A stretch of 64,000 bases of DNA from a virus (IMGVR_UViG_3300035670_000151:1-64000), one strand, 5' to 3'; positions 1 through 7,412 are shown, counted from the stretch's first letter. The notes: generated from the sequence alone by a model not told the origin. Numbers and translations are program-made.

Positions 1-84
1 TCCGGTGATAACTGCATCGTCCAGCAGGTCAACCGCAGTGCGAACCGTCCCGGTGAAGCCAATTACGGCGTAGCGGCTTATTAA
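1..84 (+). CDS. C-terminal fragment of an unidentified protein
   Basis: An open frame enters from the left edge and stops with TAA at 82-84. Only 27 residues are visible, ending in GEANYGVAAY. This is too short to assign a family. It is followed directly by a tRNA and a terminator, so it is the last gene of a transcription unit that begins outside the window. Confidence 0.55.
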   Translation, partial: SGDNCIVQQVNRSANRPGEANYGVAAY

Positions 85-89
85 TTAGT

Positions 90-165
90 GGGCGTGTAGC
101 TCAGTGGTAGTAGCTGGTCGCTCATAACGGCTAGGTCGTAGGTTCGATCCCTACCACGCCCACCA
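90..165 (+). tRNA. tRNA-Met(CAT)
   Basis: Acceptor stem GGGCGTG/CACGCCC, T-loop TTCGATC, anticodon loop CTCATAA giving CAT, and encoded CCA at 163-165. The D-arm is elongator-like, so this is probably elongator Met, or Ile if the wobble C were modified to lysidine. It is the only + strand tRNA in the window. Confidence 0.93.
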
Positions 166-170
166 ACAAT

Positions 171-197
171 AAGCCCGCCTCAATGGCGGGCTTTTTT
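171..197 (+). terminator. Rho-independent terminator
   Basis: Perfect stem AAGCCCGCC/GGCGGGCTT with loop TCAAT and a T-run at 192-197. It closes the unit that ends with tRNA-Met. Confidence 0.92.
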
Positions 198-211
198 ATT
201 GAGGTTTTACA

Positions 212-529
212 ATGCGTTTGCTAGAATACAAATTAACAGTTCCTGCTAGCGTTACCACGATGGACAGATATTACCATCTTATGTTTCGTGCGGAACTACC
301 ATATGTCGATAGCAGCGGTAATATTACCGACGATCATATGAAATACGTAAACAAGCACAATCTGGCGCTGAGACTAGAGAGACTTAGTAAACAACACCCG
401 GAAGTAATGTGGGAAATAAAGACCGAAAGCCAGCAAGTGTTTATCTCTAGCTGGACGGCAAGAAACGGACGGGTAACTAGAGTGAATGACAGACTTAATA
501 ATGATGGCGGTAGCAAGCTTGCTGCTTAA
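212..529 (+). CDS. Hypothetical protein, 105 aa
   Basis: Not recognised. First gene after the terminator; the ATG has a GAGG-like ribosome site about 8 nt upstream. The product is soluble-looking, with no membrane segment and no clear metal-binding motif. It overlaps the next frame, as is usual in this gene string. It is probably an early accessory protein of unknown role. Confidence 0.72.
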   Translation: MRLLEYKLTVPASVTTMDRYYHLMFRAELPYVDSSGNITDDHMKYVNKHNLALRLERLSKQHPEVMWEIKTESQQVFISSWTARNGRVTRVNDRLNNDGGSKLAA

Positions 530-707
530 TACTTACTTCCTTCTGGAAGTAATCTTGGTAAGACTATTGCCACAAGCTATTTATATTCGTTCATGGGCGC
601 TGTATGACTGGATTTATCGGGCCGCTGTAAAGCTGGCTCCCTTCGATATCCCAGACATTTACGAGGGCGTTCATGATCGACATGGCCTTGGCGGTCGCCA
701 GAGCTAA
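486..707 (+). CDS. Hypothetical small membrane protein, 73 aa
   Basis: The N-terminal half is strongly hydrophobic (residues 4-28), consistent with one membrane segment; the rest is polar. It overlaps the upstream gene by 44 bp and the deaminase by 35 bp. The ribosome site is weak, and an alternative ATG lies at 501. The overlaps and weak start make this a tentative gene. Function unknown. Confidence 0.45.
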   Translation: MTDLIMMAVASLLLNTYFLLEVILVRLLPQAIYIRSWALYDWIYRAAVKLAPFDIPDIYEGVHDRHGLGGRQS

Positions 708-1041
708 TCCTGTAGAAAACCTGCCTAAAATGGCAGCGGTTATAGCCCGACGCAAAAAGGTAATAAGCGTCGGGCTAAATTCGTTTAAGACCGATCCTTT
801 ACAGTCTCGCTTTTCCCCGCATCCTTTAGCCATCTGCAAACATGCGGAAATAGACGCTATTAAGAATGCTCTTAAAGCGAAGAAAAGACATGAGCTAAGA
901 GGATCGACAATCTTTGTAGCAAGAGTGGCAAGAAACGGGGCACCAGCGCTTGCTAAACCGTGTGATGGTTGTAGAAAGGCTTTAAAGGCATATGGAATTA
1001 GCCAAGCCTTTTGGACTACAGATAAACACGGAATGAATTAA
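673..1041 (+). CDS. Cytidine/deoxycytidylate deaminase-like zinc enzyme
   Basis: 122 aa. It carries the zinc signature of the CDA fold: HAE near residue 57 (His ligand plus catalytic Glu) and PCDGC near residue 98 (two Cys ligands). This family hydrolytically deaminates cytosine-containing nucleosides or nucleotides; phage members usually feed dUMP/dTMP synthesis. It is not the canonical phage dCMP deaminase, which is a separate gene at 2980. Its stop overlaps the start of the next gene (TAATG), implying translational coupling. Near the 5' end, 21 bases are identical to the start of the 2980 gene. Substrate is uncertain. Confidence 0.8.
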   Translation: MIDMALAVARANPVENLPKMAAVIARRKKVISVGLNSFKTDPLQSRFSPHPLAICKHAEIDAIKNALKAKKRHELRGSTIFVARVARNGAPALAKPCDGCRKALKAYGISQAFWTTDKHGMN

Positions 1042-1526
1042 TGACAGTAATTGCTTGGGATAAGACCTTATTAGTAGCCGATGGTCGGTCTACTATCGGT
1101 GATAATTTAGTTTCAGATAAGGAATGGAAACTAAGAGAAGTAAACCACCCAACCCTAGGGAAGTTCATAGGGGCATTTTGCGGGGCAGTAATGGTTATCG
1201 AACCATGGATCGCCCATATCGAGCAGAACGGTTTTGAGCCGTTTGAAACGCCCGACGATAGCAACTATCCGGGTATGTATGACACCACCGCTATTCTGGT
1301 TAACAAAGCTGGCAGGTGCATCGAGCTAGAGACTACCGGCCTGTTTGCGACGGTCACAGAGCCTGCTGCGTGGGGATCGGGCCAGCACATAGCCCAGCAC
1401 TACCTAAACAACGGCGTTGAGGCTGTAGAGGCCGTCCGCGAGGCTTGTAAGAGCCATCTGTCATGCGGGGGCCGGATCATTGCTTGGGATTTCGCTTCAC
1501 AGAAGTTTCGCGTTTACGAAAGGTAA
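1041..1526 (+). CDS. HslV/proteasome-beta-like Ntn hydrolase
   Basis: 161 aa. The protein begins MTVIAWDKTLLVADGRST. In Ntn hydrolases the initiator Met is removed to expose Thr as nucleophile, and an Asp about 15 residues later and a downstream Lys complete the site; T2, D14 and K27/K30 fit. A glycine-rich stretch (AWGSG) and a following helix match the HslV/20S beta pattern. Similar single-domain proteins occur in many tailed phages, but their substrate is not known. No HslU-type ATPase is visible in the window, so it may act on its own or with a host unfoldase. Translationally coupled to the deaminase. Confidence 0.72.
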   Translation: MTVIAWDKTLLVADGRSTIGDNLVSDKEWKLREVNHPTLGKFIGAFCGAVMVIEPWIAHIEQNGFEPFETPDDSNYPGMYDTTAILVNKAGRCIELETTGLFATVTEPAAWGSGQHIAQHYLNNGVEAVEAVREACKSHLSCGGRIIAWDFASQKFRVYER

Positions 1527-1529
1527 TAT

Positions 1530-1946
1530 ATGAAGATTGATCCATCTAAGAAATATGTAACTGTAAGCGGCCATAATGCCCGCATCATCTGCACTACTAA
1601 GAAAGGCGATTATCCAATTGTCGCTCTAGTAGAAAGCGGCAAGAAGTGGGGCAGTGATGAAGCCCATGAAGAGATTGCTTACTCTTACAATAACGAAGGT
1701 CATTATTGCGGTGCTATTACCGCCTACAACGCCACTACCGGCAAGTATGAACATTCGCAGCATCCGCTAGACCTAGTAGAACCACCGGTGATGATGAGCA
1801 AATATACCAACGTTTACACCGATATTACCGGGGCATATTATGACACTCCAGAGGATGCCAAAAGAAACGCCGGTAAAGATAATCACGCTGGCTTAATCAA
1901 GGTAGACTTTGTAAATGGCAAGTTATCTAACGTCACCGTCCTATAA
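1530..1946 (+). CDS. Hypothetical protein, 138 aa
   Basis: Starts 3 nt after the Ntn-hydrolase gene, so almost certainly co-transcribed. Mixed alpha/beta composition rich in Tyr and Asn, no membrane segment, no cysteine motif. Not recognised. Confidence 0.75.
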   Translation: MKIDPSKKYVTVSGHNARIICTTKKGDYPIVALVESGKKWGSDEAHEEIAYSYNNEGHYCGAITAYNATTGKYEHSQHPLDLVEPPVMMSKYTNVYTDITGAYYDTPEDAKRNAGKDNHAGLIKVDFVNGKLSNVTVL

Positions 1947-1998
1947 ATGGCCGGAAGAATGGGTTGATTGGCTTCCCGAAGACGAGGAAGAAAGTTAA
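1915..1998 (+). CDS. Very small ORF, 27 aa, Trp- and acid-rich
   Basis: Begins inside the end of the preceding gene. The peptide has three Trp and ends PEDEEES. The composition looks coding rather than random, but there is no clear ribosome site and no homologue I recognise. Tentative. Confidence 0.3.
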   Translation: MASYLTSPSYKWPEEWVDWLPEDEEES

Positions 1999-2030
1999 TA
2001 TCCGTTAAAAACGCATTTATACAACTATAA

Positions 2031-2101
2031 TAAAAACAGCCCAAACGTCCTTATAAATGTTTACAAATAAACGCTAAATAAGGGTAATTTGGGCTGTTTT
2101 T
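2031..2101. repeat. Long nested inverted repeat in an AT-rich gap
   Basis: AAAACAGCCCAAA at about 2032-2044 faces TTTGGGCTGTTTT at about 2088-2100. Inside it, CCTTAT/ATAAGG and GTTTA/TAAAC also pair, giving three stacked helices. T-runs or A-runs at the ends would allow termination in either direction. It fills the gap between two genes of the same strand. Confidence 0.7.
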
Positions 2102-2169
2102 AAGAAATGGCTCTAAATTTCAGAGTCGCTAAAAACTCTTGTCGAAACTATCAGCCTCACAGGTGTAGA

Positions 2170-2460
2170 ATGAATGATAAAGAACTAATGATGAGTATGC
2201 ACAATGCCATCGAAGAAGCCATGCAAGAGCAACTAGAAGCTCCCGGTTGGGTCTATAGGGACATCACTTGGACCCGTAGCGATCTATGGAACAAGCTACT
2301 AACCGAAATCATCGGCGTGGAGAACATCAGAATGATATCTGGATCGGAAAGAGTTTGGGACAAGGAAGTATATATCCGGGGTTCCATGCTCATTGCACCC
2401 GCAGGAATGGAAAGACTAAGAGTTTACAATGAAGAAAGAACCAAAAAGAAAGACCCGTAA
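2170..2460 (+). CDS. Hypothetical protein, 96 aa
   Basis: Start chosen at MNDKELM (2170), with AGGTG 9 nt upstream. The frame is open 21 codons further upstream, but that part overlaps the inverted repeat and has no ribosome site. Acidic helical N-terminus, mixed C-terminus. Not recognised. Confidence 0.7.
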   Translation: MNDKELMMSMHNAIEEAMQEQLEAPGWVYRDITWTRSDLWNKLLTEIIGVENIRMISGSERVWDKEVYIRGSMLIAPAGMERLRVYNEERTKKKDP

Positions 2461-2545
2461 TCCCTTTGCGGTAGAAGTCCGCTTCAAAAGGAAGCAAGTT
2501 ATCCCTAATAAGAAGAAAGAAGAGAAACCCTCCTATGACGAATGA
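2429..2545 (+). CDS. Small basic protein, DUF7230-like, 38 aa
   Basis: Starts MKKEPKRKTRNPFAVEVRF. The RNPxA core followed by a phage-type Arg/Lys-rich tail resembles the short DUF7230-type proteins found across tailed phages. Overlaps the gene before by 32 bp and the HNH gene after by 11 bp. The strong positive charge suggests nucleic-acid contact; the role is unknown. Confidence 0.55.
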   Translation: MKKEPKRKTRNPFAVEVRFKRKQVIPNKKKEEKPSYDE

Positions 2546-2993
2546 GATTCTGGCAACTAATGGGACACCGATTCTAATTGATGAAGAGCTATATCCGTTA
2601 TTATCCTATTATTCTTGGTGGATAGATGAGAATGGCTACGCACAGACTACAATATGTGGACGCCGTATCACGATGCAGCGTTTCATTCTGAATTTAGACA
2701 AGGGTGTGGCGGACCATAAGAACGGAAACCGACTAGATAATAGATTATCCAATCTTAGAAACGCAAGTATAGGCCAAAATGCCTACAATACTAGGATAAC
2801 GAGTAGGAACACTAGCGGCTTTAAGGGTGTCCATTTCGATAAGAAGCGCAATAGATGGTGCGCTAAAATCACTTATAACAAGAAAACAAAGCATCTGGGT
2901 TATTATTCGGACCCAAAGGATGCAGCAAAAGCATACAACCTTGCAGCCATAGAGCATCATGGAGAATTCGCGGTATTAAATGTTGTTGAATAG
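2535..2993 (+). CDS. HNH homing endonuclease with C-terminal AP2 domain
   Basis: 152 aa. HNH core around residues 55-80 (VADHKNGNRLDNRLSNLR, the ADH...N...N pattern), then an AP2 DNA-binding domain from about residue 93 (SGFKGVHFDKKRNRW, later AAKAYNLAAIEHHG). This architecture is typical of free-standing phage homing endonucleases. It is wedged directly against the dCMP deaminase gene, whose start lies inside its end. It probably cleaves DNA to spread itself and is not needed for growth. Confidence 0.93.
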   Translation: MTNEILATNGTPILIDEELYPLLSYYSWWIDENGYAQTTICGRRITMQRFILNLDKGVADHKNGNRLDNRLSNLRNASIGQNAYNTRITSRNTSGFKGVHFDKKRNRWCAKITYNKKTKHLGYYSDPKDAAKAYNLAAIEHHGEFAVLNVVE

Positions 2994-3426
2994 TAAATGG
3001 CAGAACTATTTCGCAAATGTGGCCTTGGCGGTCGCCAGAGGCTCCCTAGACCCTTCTACGAAAGTCGGTGCTATCATATACCGCCCAGACAAAAGCATCG
3101 TCTCATGCGGCTTTAACGGGCTTCCTAGGGGCATCCCAGATAACCTAGAGAGAATGATAGCTGATCGCCAGTGGAAATATGACCGTATCGTCCACGCAGA
3201 AGCCAACGCATTAGACCATAAGAGAGAATGCACTTTCGGATATGGAATGGTTGTAACGCATCCACCTTGTTCTAAGTGTGCATTAAAGATCATATCTAAT
3301 GGCATCAAGACGGTCTATACAATCCCGGCATCTGACGATCTTTTGACGCGATGGGCGGATGAGATTGCCCTTTCGGAACAGCTTTTCGCCGAATCTGGGG
3401 TGAAGCTGCTGCGAATCGAAGATTAA
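2980..3426 (+). CDS. Deoxycytidylate (dCMP) deaminase
   Basis: 148 aa, the usual length for this family. HAE near residue 71 and PPCSKC near residue 94 are the zinc-binding and catalytic motifs; the N-terminal S.DPSTKVGA and GFNGLPRG segments are typical of dCMP deaminases. Converts dCMP to dUMP, the precursor for thymidylate synthase. Overlaps the end of the HNH-AP2 gene by 14 bp. A 21-base block (about 3023-3043) is identical to one in the deaminase at 673. Confidence 0.93.
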   Translation: MLLNSKWQNYFANVALAVARGSLDPSTKVGAIIYRPDKSIVSCGFNGLPRGIPDNLERMIADRQWKYDRIVHAEANALDHKRECTFGYGMVVTHPPCSKCALKIISNGIKTVYTIPASDDLLTRWADEIALSEQLFAESGVKLLRIED

Positions 3427-3487
3427 CCCTTGATTTCCACGTCCATCTGCATATGATCGCTGATATCCACGATGGGGTTCGGAGTGA

Positions 3488-4066
3488 ATGGCAGGTAAAG
3501 CTATAGATTATGATGGCATGATAGAAGTATATAATGTCATCAACAAAACTAGGGCGCTAACAAAAGAAGAGCTTGATAGAGTAGAACAACTAATAAAGCG
3601 TAAGAATAAGGCAGAGGTTGACCGAGCTTATAGGCAACGCAATAAAGATAAGATCGCAAAATACGCTAAGGATTACTATAAAACCCCTAATGGTAAGAAG
3701 AATAGGGGTAAAGCGAGAATGCGTTATTATCATAAAGACGTAGCAACTTCTCGCGATAAGTCCAAGGAATGGCGCGATGCTAATCCCGACAAAGTTGCAG
3801 CCTACAAAGACACGAAAGGAAAACGAACTATGTGCCTTGAAGCCTACGCTATGGAGCATCTGGAAGCGCAGGAGCGCCTTCACCATGTCAAGTTCATCCA
3901 TGAGAACCCCAACAAGACTTTCATCGAAGCGCGGCAGACATTGTCCGCCGCTACGTTCCAATATCAGCGCGGGGTGAGTATGGTAAACCGTGGCATTATC
4001 GTTCAGGTGGAATGGTATAAGCCTGACGGTAAACTTCATAAGAAGTGGGCCAAGAAGAAGGCTTAA
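3488..4066 (+). CDS. Highly basic hypothetical protein, 192 aa
   Basis: Residues 35-110 are full of Lys/Arg with the rhythm YRQRNKDKIAKYAKDYYK and EWRDANPDKVAAY, as seen in DNA-contacting regions of HNH-associated phage proteins. No intact HNH motif follows, so this may be a DNA-binding protein or a decayed endonuclease. Starts about 60 nt after the deaminase gene. Confidence 0.7.
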   Translation: MAGKAIDYDGMIEVYNVINKTRALTKEELDRVEQLIKRKNKAEVDRAYRQRNKDKIAKYAKDYYKTPNGKKNRGKARMRYYHKDVATSRDKSKEWRDANPDKVAAYKDTKGKRTMCLEAYAMEHLEAQERLHHVKFIHENPNKTFIEARQTLSAATFQYQRGVSMVNRGIIVQVEWYKPDGKLHKKWAKKKA

Positions 4067-4069
4067 CTT

Positions 4070-4121
4070 CTTAACATAATAAAATCGTTATAAAACAAAC
4101 ACTTAGCGATATAATGTTAAG
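4070..4121. repeat. Inverted repeat between genes
   Basis: CTTAACAT (4070-4077) pairs with ATGTTAAG (4114-4121), and ATCG/CGAT pair further inside. AT-rich with no U-run. Could be a weak terminator, a processing site or an operator upstream of the 4130 gene. Confidence 0.5.
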
Positions 4122-4129
4122 TTAAATAT

Positions 4130-4588
4130 ATGAAAGGTTTATGGAATATGAATATTTTACCGTTAACTGCTGGATTATTAATCAGCATGGCAAAGCGTTA
4201 TGACCATAGTTTCGGCTTCAACCCCGCATCTATGGTCATTTTTAGTAGCGGCGAAACCTTGATCGACAAACAAATCAGGCTGATTCGCACTGCTGCCACC
4301 TATTACAAAAATCTAGAGAACTCACGGGAAGGCGAAATCTACAAAGACCCCTTCTCAAACCAGCTTCTAGAAGAAATGACCGGTGAGGGTTTCTACAAGC
4401 CAGAGCTAGAAGATGATTATAAGAGCAAGGCCACAAGAGCAGCCCTTAATGAGGCAGAGCAGATCGCCAATGCCGTCGTAACCTTCGATGGTCCGCAGCC
4501 AACTATCACGATGAGTCCTGTAGAAGTAAGACACGGTTGGTCGCCCCCTACATCACCAGACAATAACCAGCACCTGTTCTTTGACTGA
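4130..4588 (+). CDS. Hypothetical protein, 152 aa
   Basis: Two possible starts, 4130 (with AAAGG upstream) or 4148. The N-terminus is mildly hydrophobic, the middle helical and acidic, and the C-terminus rich in Pro and Ser. Not recognised. Downstream lies a repeat shared with the 11.6 kb region. Confidence 0.7.
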   Translation: MKGLWNMNILPLTAGLLISMAKRYDHSFGFNPASMVIFSSGETLIDKQIRLIRTAATYYKNLENSREGEIYKDPFSNQLLEEMTGEGFYKPELEDDYKSKATRAALNEAEQIANAVVTFDGPQPTITMSPVEVRHGWSPPTSPDNNQHLFFD

Positions 4589-4590
4589 TA

Positions 4591-4640
4591 GTCAATGATA
4601 TTCTGGCATTATAGTTAATGGAAAGTTGGCATTTTGGTTT
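4591..4640. repeat. Diverged copy of the 11.6-kb TGGCATT repeat block
   Basis: ATATTCTGGCATTAT and a later GGCATTTT with GGTTTC match the block at 11645-11690 over about 45 bases with small gaps. Neither copy is inside a convincing gene. See the finding on paired repeats flanking 4.6-5.2 kb and 11.6-12.3 kb. Confidence 0.55.
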
Positions 4641-5026
4641 CGCACGATCTACATAATTTAGCATTAATTAGGCTAATAGCGGAAGGCAAGTCATGGGTGC
4701 CAACTAACCGTGAACTATATAAGGTGATAGACTTTCTTAGAGGCGATGATTTCATGGCCTTTAAGATATACGAAGATGACGTAAATAAATGGCCCGGTGC
4801 CGAATACACTTTCTATAGAGACAGTAAAAACCGCCACAAGATCGGCAGTGTAGCTTTCTACGACAAAGGCCATGACAGCAGTTATACCCATGCTGACGAG
4901 GTAGAACAATGGAAGATAGAAGAAGCAATAGCCAAGCTGAAAGAACCGTCTACTGCAACATTATCTTCCAAGATCAAGTGGCATGTGGGTTTGGCTGTGA
5001 AATCATCACTCTCCCCTACAGCGTAG
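4634..5026 (+). CDS. Hypothetical protein, 130 aa
   Basis: Only a TTG start at 4634 gives the full frame; no strong ribosome site is visible, so the true start may be inside. The body looks coding, with balanced charged and aromatic residues and no membrane segment. Not recognised. Its 5' end overlaps the repeat block. Confidence 0.55.
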   Translation: MVSHDLHNLALIRLIAEGKSWVPTNRELYKVIDFLRGDDFMAFKIYEDDVNKWPGAEYTFYRDSKNRHKIGSVAFYDKGHDSSYTHADEVEQWKIEEAIAKLKEPSTATLSSKIKWHVGLAVKSSLSPTA

Positions 5027-5271
5027 TAGCAGCGGGTTGTAGCGTTATCCGGCAAGCTCTACCCGAACGGATAGGCTATGTCCTAGCATTCCAGTATCAT
5101 CACTTTAGAACCGGCAAGGTTGTGACTTTGGATCGCTGGAAATTGGGACTTGAGAACCGCTACTTTTGGGAACCGGCTGACTTCCAATTTTGGGAACCGG
5201 CTGGAAATCAATATAGACTTTTCAAGCCGGGTGAACTGACCCTGTTCATGGCGGGGAGGGTCGGCAGATAA
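4909..5271 (+). CDS. Hypothetical protein with tandem repeat, 120 aa
   Basis: ATG preceded by GAGG 8 nt upstream. It overlaps the gene before by 118 bp in another frame. A tandem DNA repeat (TTTTGGGAACCGGCTG twice, 26 bp apart) encodes two FWEPA units. The last part matches the end of the HNH gene at 12.2 kb at DNA level but in another frame. Tentative gene, possibly built on an element remnant. Confidence 0.45.
   Translation: MEDRRSNSQAERTVYCNIIFQDQVACGFGCEIITLPYSVVAAGCSVIRQALPERIGYVLAFQYHHFRTGKVVTLDRWKLGLENRYFWEPADFQFWEPAGNQYRLFKPGELTLFMAGRVGR
5190..5211. repeat. 22-bp repeat shared with 12228-12249
   Basis: The 22 bases starting TTGGGAACCGGCTGG match 21 of 22 positions at 12228-12249, which is the end of the HNH gene there. 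Together with the left-hand repeat at 4591 this bounds a segment comparable to the HNH cassette at 11.6-12.3 kb. Confidence 0.6.
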
Positions 5272-5351
5272 GGTTAGTGCCCTATTTAATCCCGTTCCTA
5301 GAAAATAAATAGTTCGCGATATGGCCCTGATTATGTTACCCCGTAAGGGCA

Positions 5352-5370
5352 GCGAATCGGGGTGATTCGC
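5352..5370. promoter_or_regulatory. GCGAATC hairpin/operator-like palindrome
   Basis: GCGAATC-GGGGT-GATTCGC is a perfect 7-bp palindrome 25 nt before the 5395 gene. The half-site CGAATC recurs in the spacers of promoters at 9-25 kb, so this may be a strong binding site for the same regulator, or an RNA hairpin in the leader. Confidence 0.5.
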
Positions 5371-5394
5371 GTTATTTAATGTGGGGTTAAATAG

Positions 5395-5580
5395 ATGCTG
5401 GTATTTCATGGCGGAATAACTTATCTGCTAATTGGCGGTAAGTTGTGGATTGACTACGCTAGTTATATCCCCTACGAACAATGGCTGAAAGCCGGTAAGC
5501 AATGGCGCAACATCATATGGAAGCATGGTAATTGCCCCATCCAGCTTAACCCATTTTCTAAAGCGGGAATAAGGAAGTAA
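5395..5580 (+). CDS. Hypothetical protein, 61 aa
   Basis: Short protein, with GGGG of the GGGGTTAAATAG leader as ribosome site. Mixed hydrophobic and aromatic residues, including FHGGITYLLIGGK. Not recognised. Ends 2 nt before the next gene, so co-transcribed with it. Confidence 0.6.
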   Translation: MLVFHGGITYLLIGGKLWIDYASYIPYEQWLKAGKQWRNIIWKHGNCPIQLNPFSKAGIRK

Positions 5581-5582
5581 AA

Positions 5583-6029
5583 ATGCCCAAGTCTAGCGAA
5601 CAGATCAAAAATCAAATCAGCGTCTTGAAGCTGGAGCTTGCCCGCGCTGAGGCAGAAGAAACCGCAGCGGCGAAAGAAGCTTACGCTACCGTCAAGAAAG
5701 AATGGGAGTGGCGAGTCGAATGGAAGAATGAGGGCACCGTTCGAATTGAGGTGAAACAAACTCAAGCGACCATCGATAAATATAAGGAACTTAAAGAACG
5801 GTTCCCTTATTATCATTTCTCGACTTACAGCGATCAGACTGTTTGGAACGGGATGACGTATCACATTACTAGGGGTGACTATATTGTTTCCACTGGCGGC
5901 GGCGTGGTAGTTCTTAATCTTAAAAACGATTGGGATGGTGGCCCCACTAAGATAACTCAACAACAATTGGAAGCACTTCTAAAGGGCGAAGTGCCGGAAG
6001 AACTTAAGACCCAATATTACCAAATCTAG
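5583..6029 (+). CDS. Hypothetical protein with N-terminal coiled coil, 148 aa
   Basis: Residues 5-40 form a probable coiled coil (SEQIKNQISVLKLELARAEA); the remainder is a beta-rich domain with many aromatic residues. Not recognised. A hairpin follows. Confidence 0.72.
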   Translation: MPKSSEQIKNQISVLKLELARAEAEETAAAKEAYATVKKEWEWRVEWKNEGTVRIEVKQTQATIDKYKELKERFPYYHFSTYSDQTVWNGMTYHITRGDYIVSTGGGVVVLNLKNDWDGGPTKITQQQLEALLKGEVPEELKTQYYQI

Positions 6030-6035
6030 AATTCG

Positions 6036-6063
6036 ATAAGCCATCTAATAAAGGGTGGCTTAT
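6036..6063 (+). terminator. Terminator-like hairpin
   Basis: ATAAGCCA (6036-6043) pairs with TGGCTTAT (6056-6063), followed by TATAA and only a poor T-run. A GTG at 6055 falls inside the stem, which argues that the next gene starts at 6088 instead. Confidence 0.5.
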
Positions 6064-6087
6064 TATAACTCTAGTGAAGGTTCGCCT

Positions 6088-6513
6088 GTGACAGAAGAAC
6101 GCAAATATGAGCCGATGTTTATTGTCGGCGAATCCTATCATACGATAGAAGGAAACCTAGTTACTATCATCGCAGAAAACAGGACGCCTTATTATGAGTG
6201 CGTCAAAGGGGATGATGGTATCTGGCGCTATGACAGGCCGGAAGGGGAATATGACGTAGGCCGGGTTACTGGCACTCATTCCATGCCGCCTGATCCTAGG
6301 AACTTCATTAAAGGATGCAAGCGCCTAAAGCATCCGGCATATATTAATAACATATTTAGGGGCTTTGACAGGAACAACCCGCACAACATTCTATCACTAG
6401 AAGCGGTAGAAAGAGCTTGTAAGGAGCTTGACAGGTTGCAGGAAAAGCTTAGAAGGATCAGCGAAGCCCACGCAAAGGGCGATCGAATCGGGCTAATTCT
6501 AAAGGAAGGCTAA
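6088..6513 (+). CDS. Hypothetical protein, 141 aa
   Basis: GTG start at 6088 chosen because GAAGG lies 8-9 nt upstream and the earlier GTG (6055) is inside a hairpin. Beta-rich N-terminal half (IVGESYHTIEGNLVTII) with a charged helical C-terminus. Not recognised. Confidence 0.65.
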   Translation: MTEERKYEPMFIVGESYHTIEGNLVTIIAENRTPYYECVKGDDGIWRYDRPEGEYDVGRVTGTHSMPPDPRNFIKGCKRLKHPAYINNIFRGFDRNNPHNILSLEAVERACKELDRLQEKLRRISEAHAKGDRIGLILKEG

Positions 6514-6514
6514 T

Positions 6515-6703
6515 ATGTTCCACGTAGTAGACAGCGAAGTAACCGACATTAGCGGCTACGCAGCTTATCCGGTGACGACGGAAGAGGCTAACAACAAGCC
6601 TTACTGTCTGGCTTTGGAACTGGAAGGGGAACGCCCTTTCATTGTCCAGCGCTTCGCTTCCTATGTGGAAGCCCGATTCATCATGCGTAAGAGGAACGGT
6701 TAA
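6515..6703 (+). CDS. Hypothetical protein, 62 aa
   Basis: Starts 1 nt after the gene before. Small soluble protein, no motif recognised. Confidence 0.65.
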   Translation: MFHVVDSEVTDISGYAAYPVTTEEANNKPYCLALELEGERPFIVQRFASYVEARFIMRKRNG

Positions 6704-6704
6704 C

Positions 6705-7067
6705 ATGGACGATATTAGCAACCTTACCAGCGCTATCGCAAAGACATTGCTTGAACAGGCAAATAAGGTCTTTGATAATGTCCGCCCATCGACTCGCTTT
6801 TGTGTTTTCGAGGGCGACAAGCTGGTTGGATGCTGTGGCATCTATGCTTTGGGAGTCGCTAAGGACTATTACCAGAAGGGAATGGTCGTTAATGATTACG
6901 TCATTAGCGAAGCTAATAACAAGGCATATAATGCCATGGCAGAAGCTTCCGCCATTGCTTTGGGTTCTGACAGCCGCAACGCTTCGGTAGTGGATTTCTT
7001 TAATACCCTTCCAAAAAGGGAAGCAATCGAAAGCATGTTCCTTACCGCTAAGACACTTGTGGTATGA
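6705..7067 (+). CDS. Hypothetical protein, 120 aa
   Basis: Start at 6705 chosen for GAGG 11 nt upstream and the 1-nt gap to the previous gene. Helical N-terminus, a CC pair near residue 44, and an Asn/Ala-rich middle. Not recognised. Its TGA overlaps the next ATG. Confidence 0.7.
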   Translation: MDDISNLTSAIAKTLLEQANKVFDNVRPSTRFCVFEGDKLVGCCGIYALGVAKDYYQKGMVVNDYVISEANNKAYNAMAEASAIALGSDSRNASVVDFFNTLPKREAIESMFLTAKTLVV

Positions 7068-7219
7068 AACAGTATTTCGAGATAATAGGTCTTATCCTAT
7101 TGCTTAAGGTTATCGGTTACAATGCCGACGACATTGTTAGCATTGTATTTGTTGCCTGTATTGGTTGGATAATATTCGACCACGTATTTGACAACATAAT
7201 CAAAAAGAAGAAGGGTTAA
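7064..7219 (+). CDS. Small membrane protein, 51 aa
   Basis: Two hydrophobic stretches (residues 7-18 and 24-38) with a KKKK tail predict an inner-membrane protein with the basic end in the cytoplasm. ATGA overlap with the gene before. Could be holin-sized, but is far from the endolysin. Function unknown. Confidence 0.6.
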   Translation: MKQYFEIIGLILLLKVIGYNADDIVSIVFVACIGWIIFDHVFDNIIKKKKG

Positions 7220-7223
7220 AGTC

Positions 7224-7412
7224 ATGGCTAATGCAGGTCCAGCGTTGCGCATCGACAACAGCAAGAGGGTTCGGGCTAACATGTTCCCACCCATCCCGGA
7301 AAAGCCCATTTTCCATCAAAGCCGGAACAATGCCTTGATCCAGAAGGTTCTAGACTTTAGGCTCAATCACCCTGAGCTTATCGACCAGATCAAGGAACGC
7401 TACCGGAAATAA
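7224..7412 (+). CDS. Hypothetical protein, 62 aa
   Basis: GGG-containing ribosome site 9 nt upstream. Basic N-terminal half and helical C-terminus (LIDQIKERYRK). Not recognised. Followed after 1 nt by the next gene. Confidence 0.65.
   Translation: MANAGPALRIDNSKRVRANMFPPIPEKPIFHQSRNNALIQKVLDFRLNHPELIDQIKERYRK

Noticed and set aside
4909-5271. Confident assignment of a protein function to the FWEPA-repeat ORF
   Set aside because: Repeats are explained at DNA level by the GGGAACCGGC element; the gene itself is doubtful.
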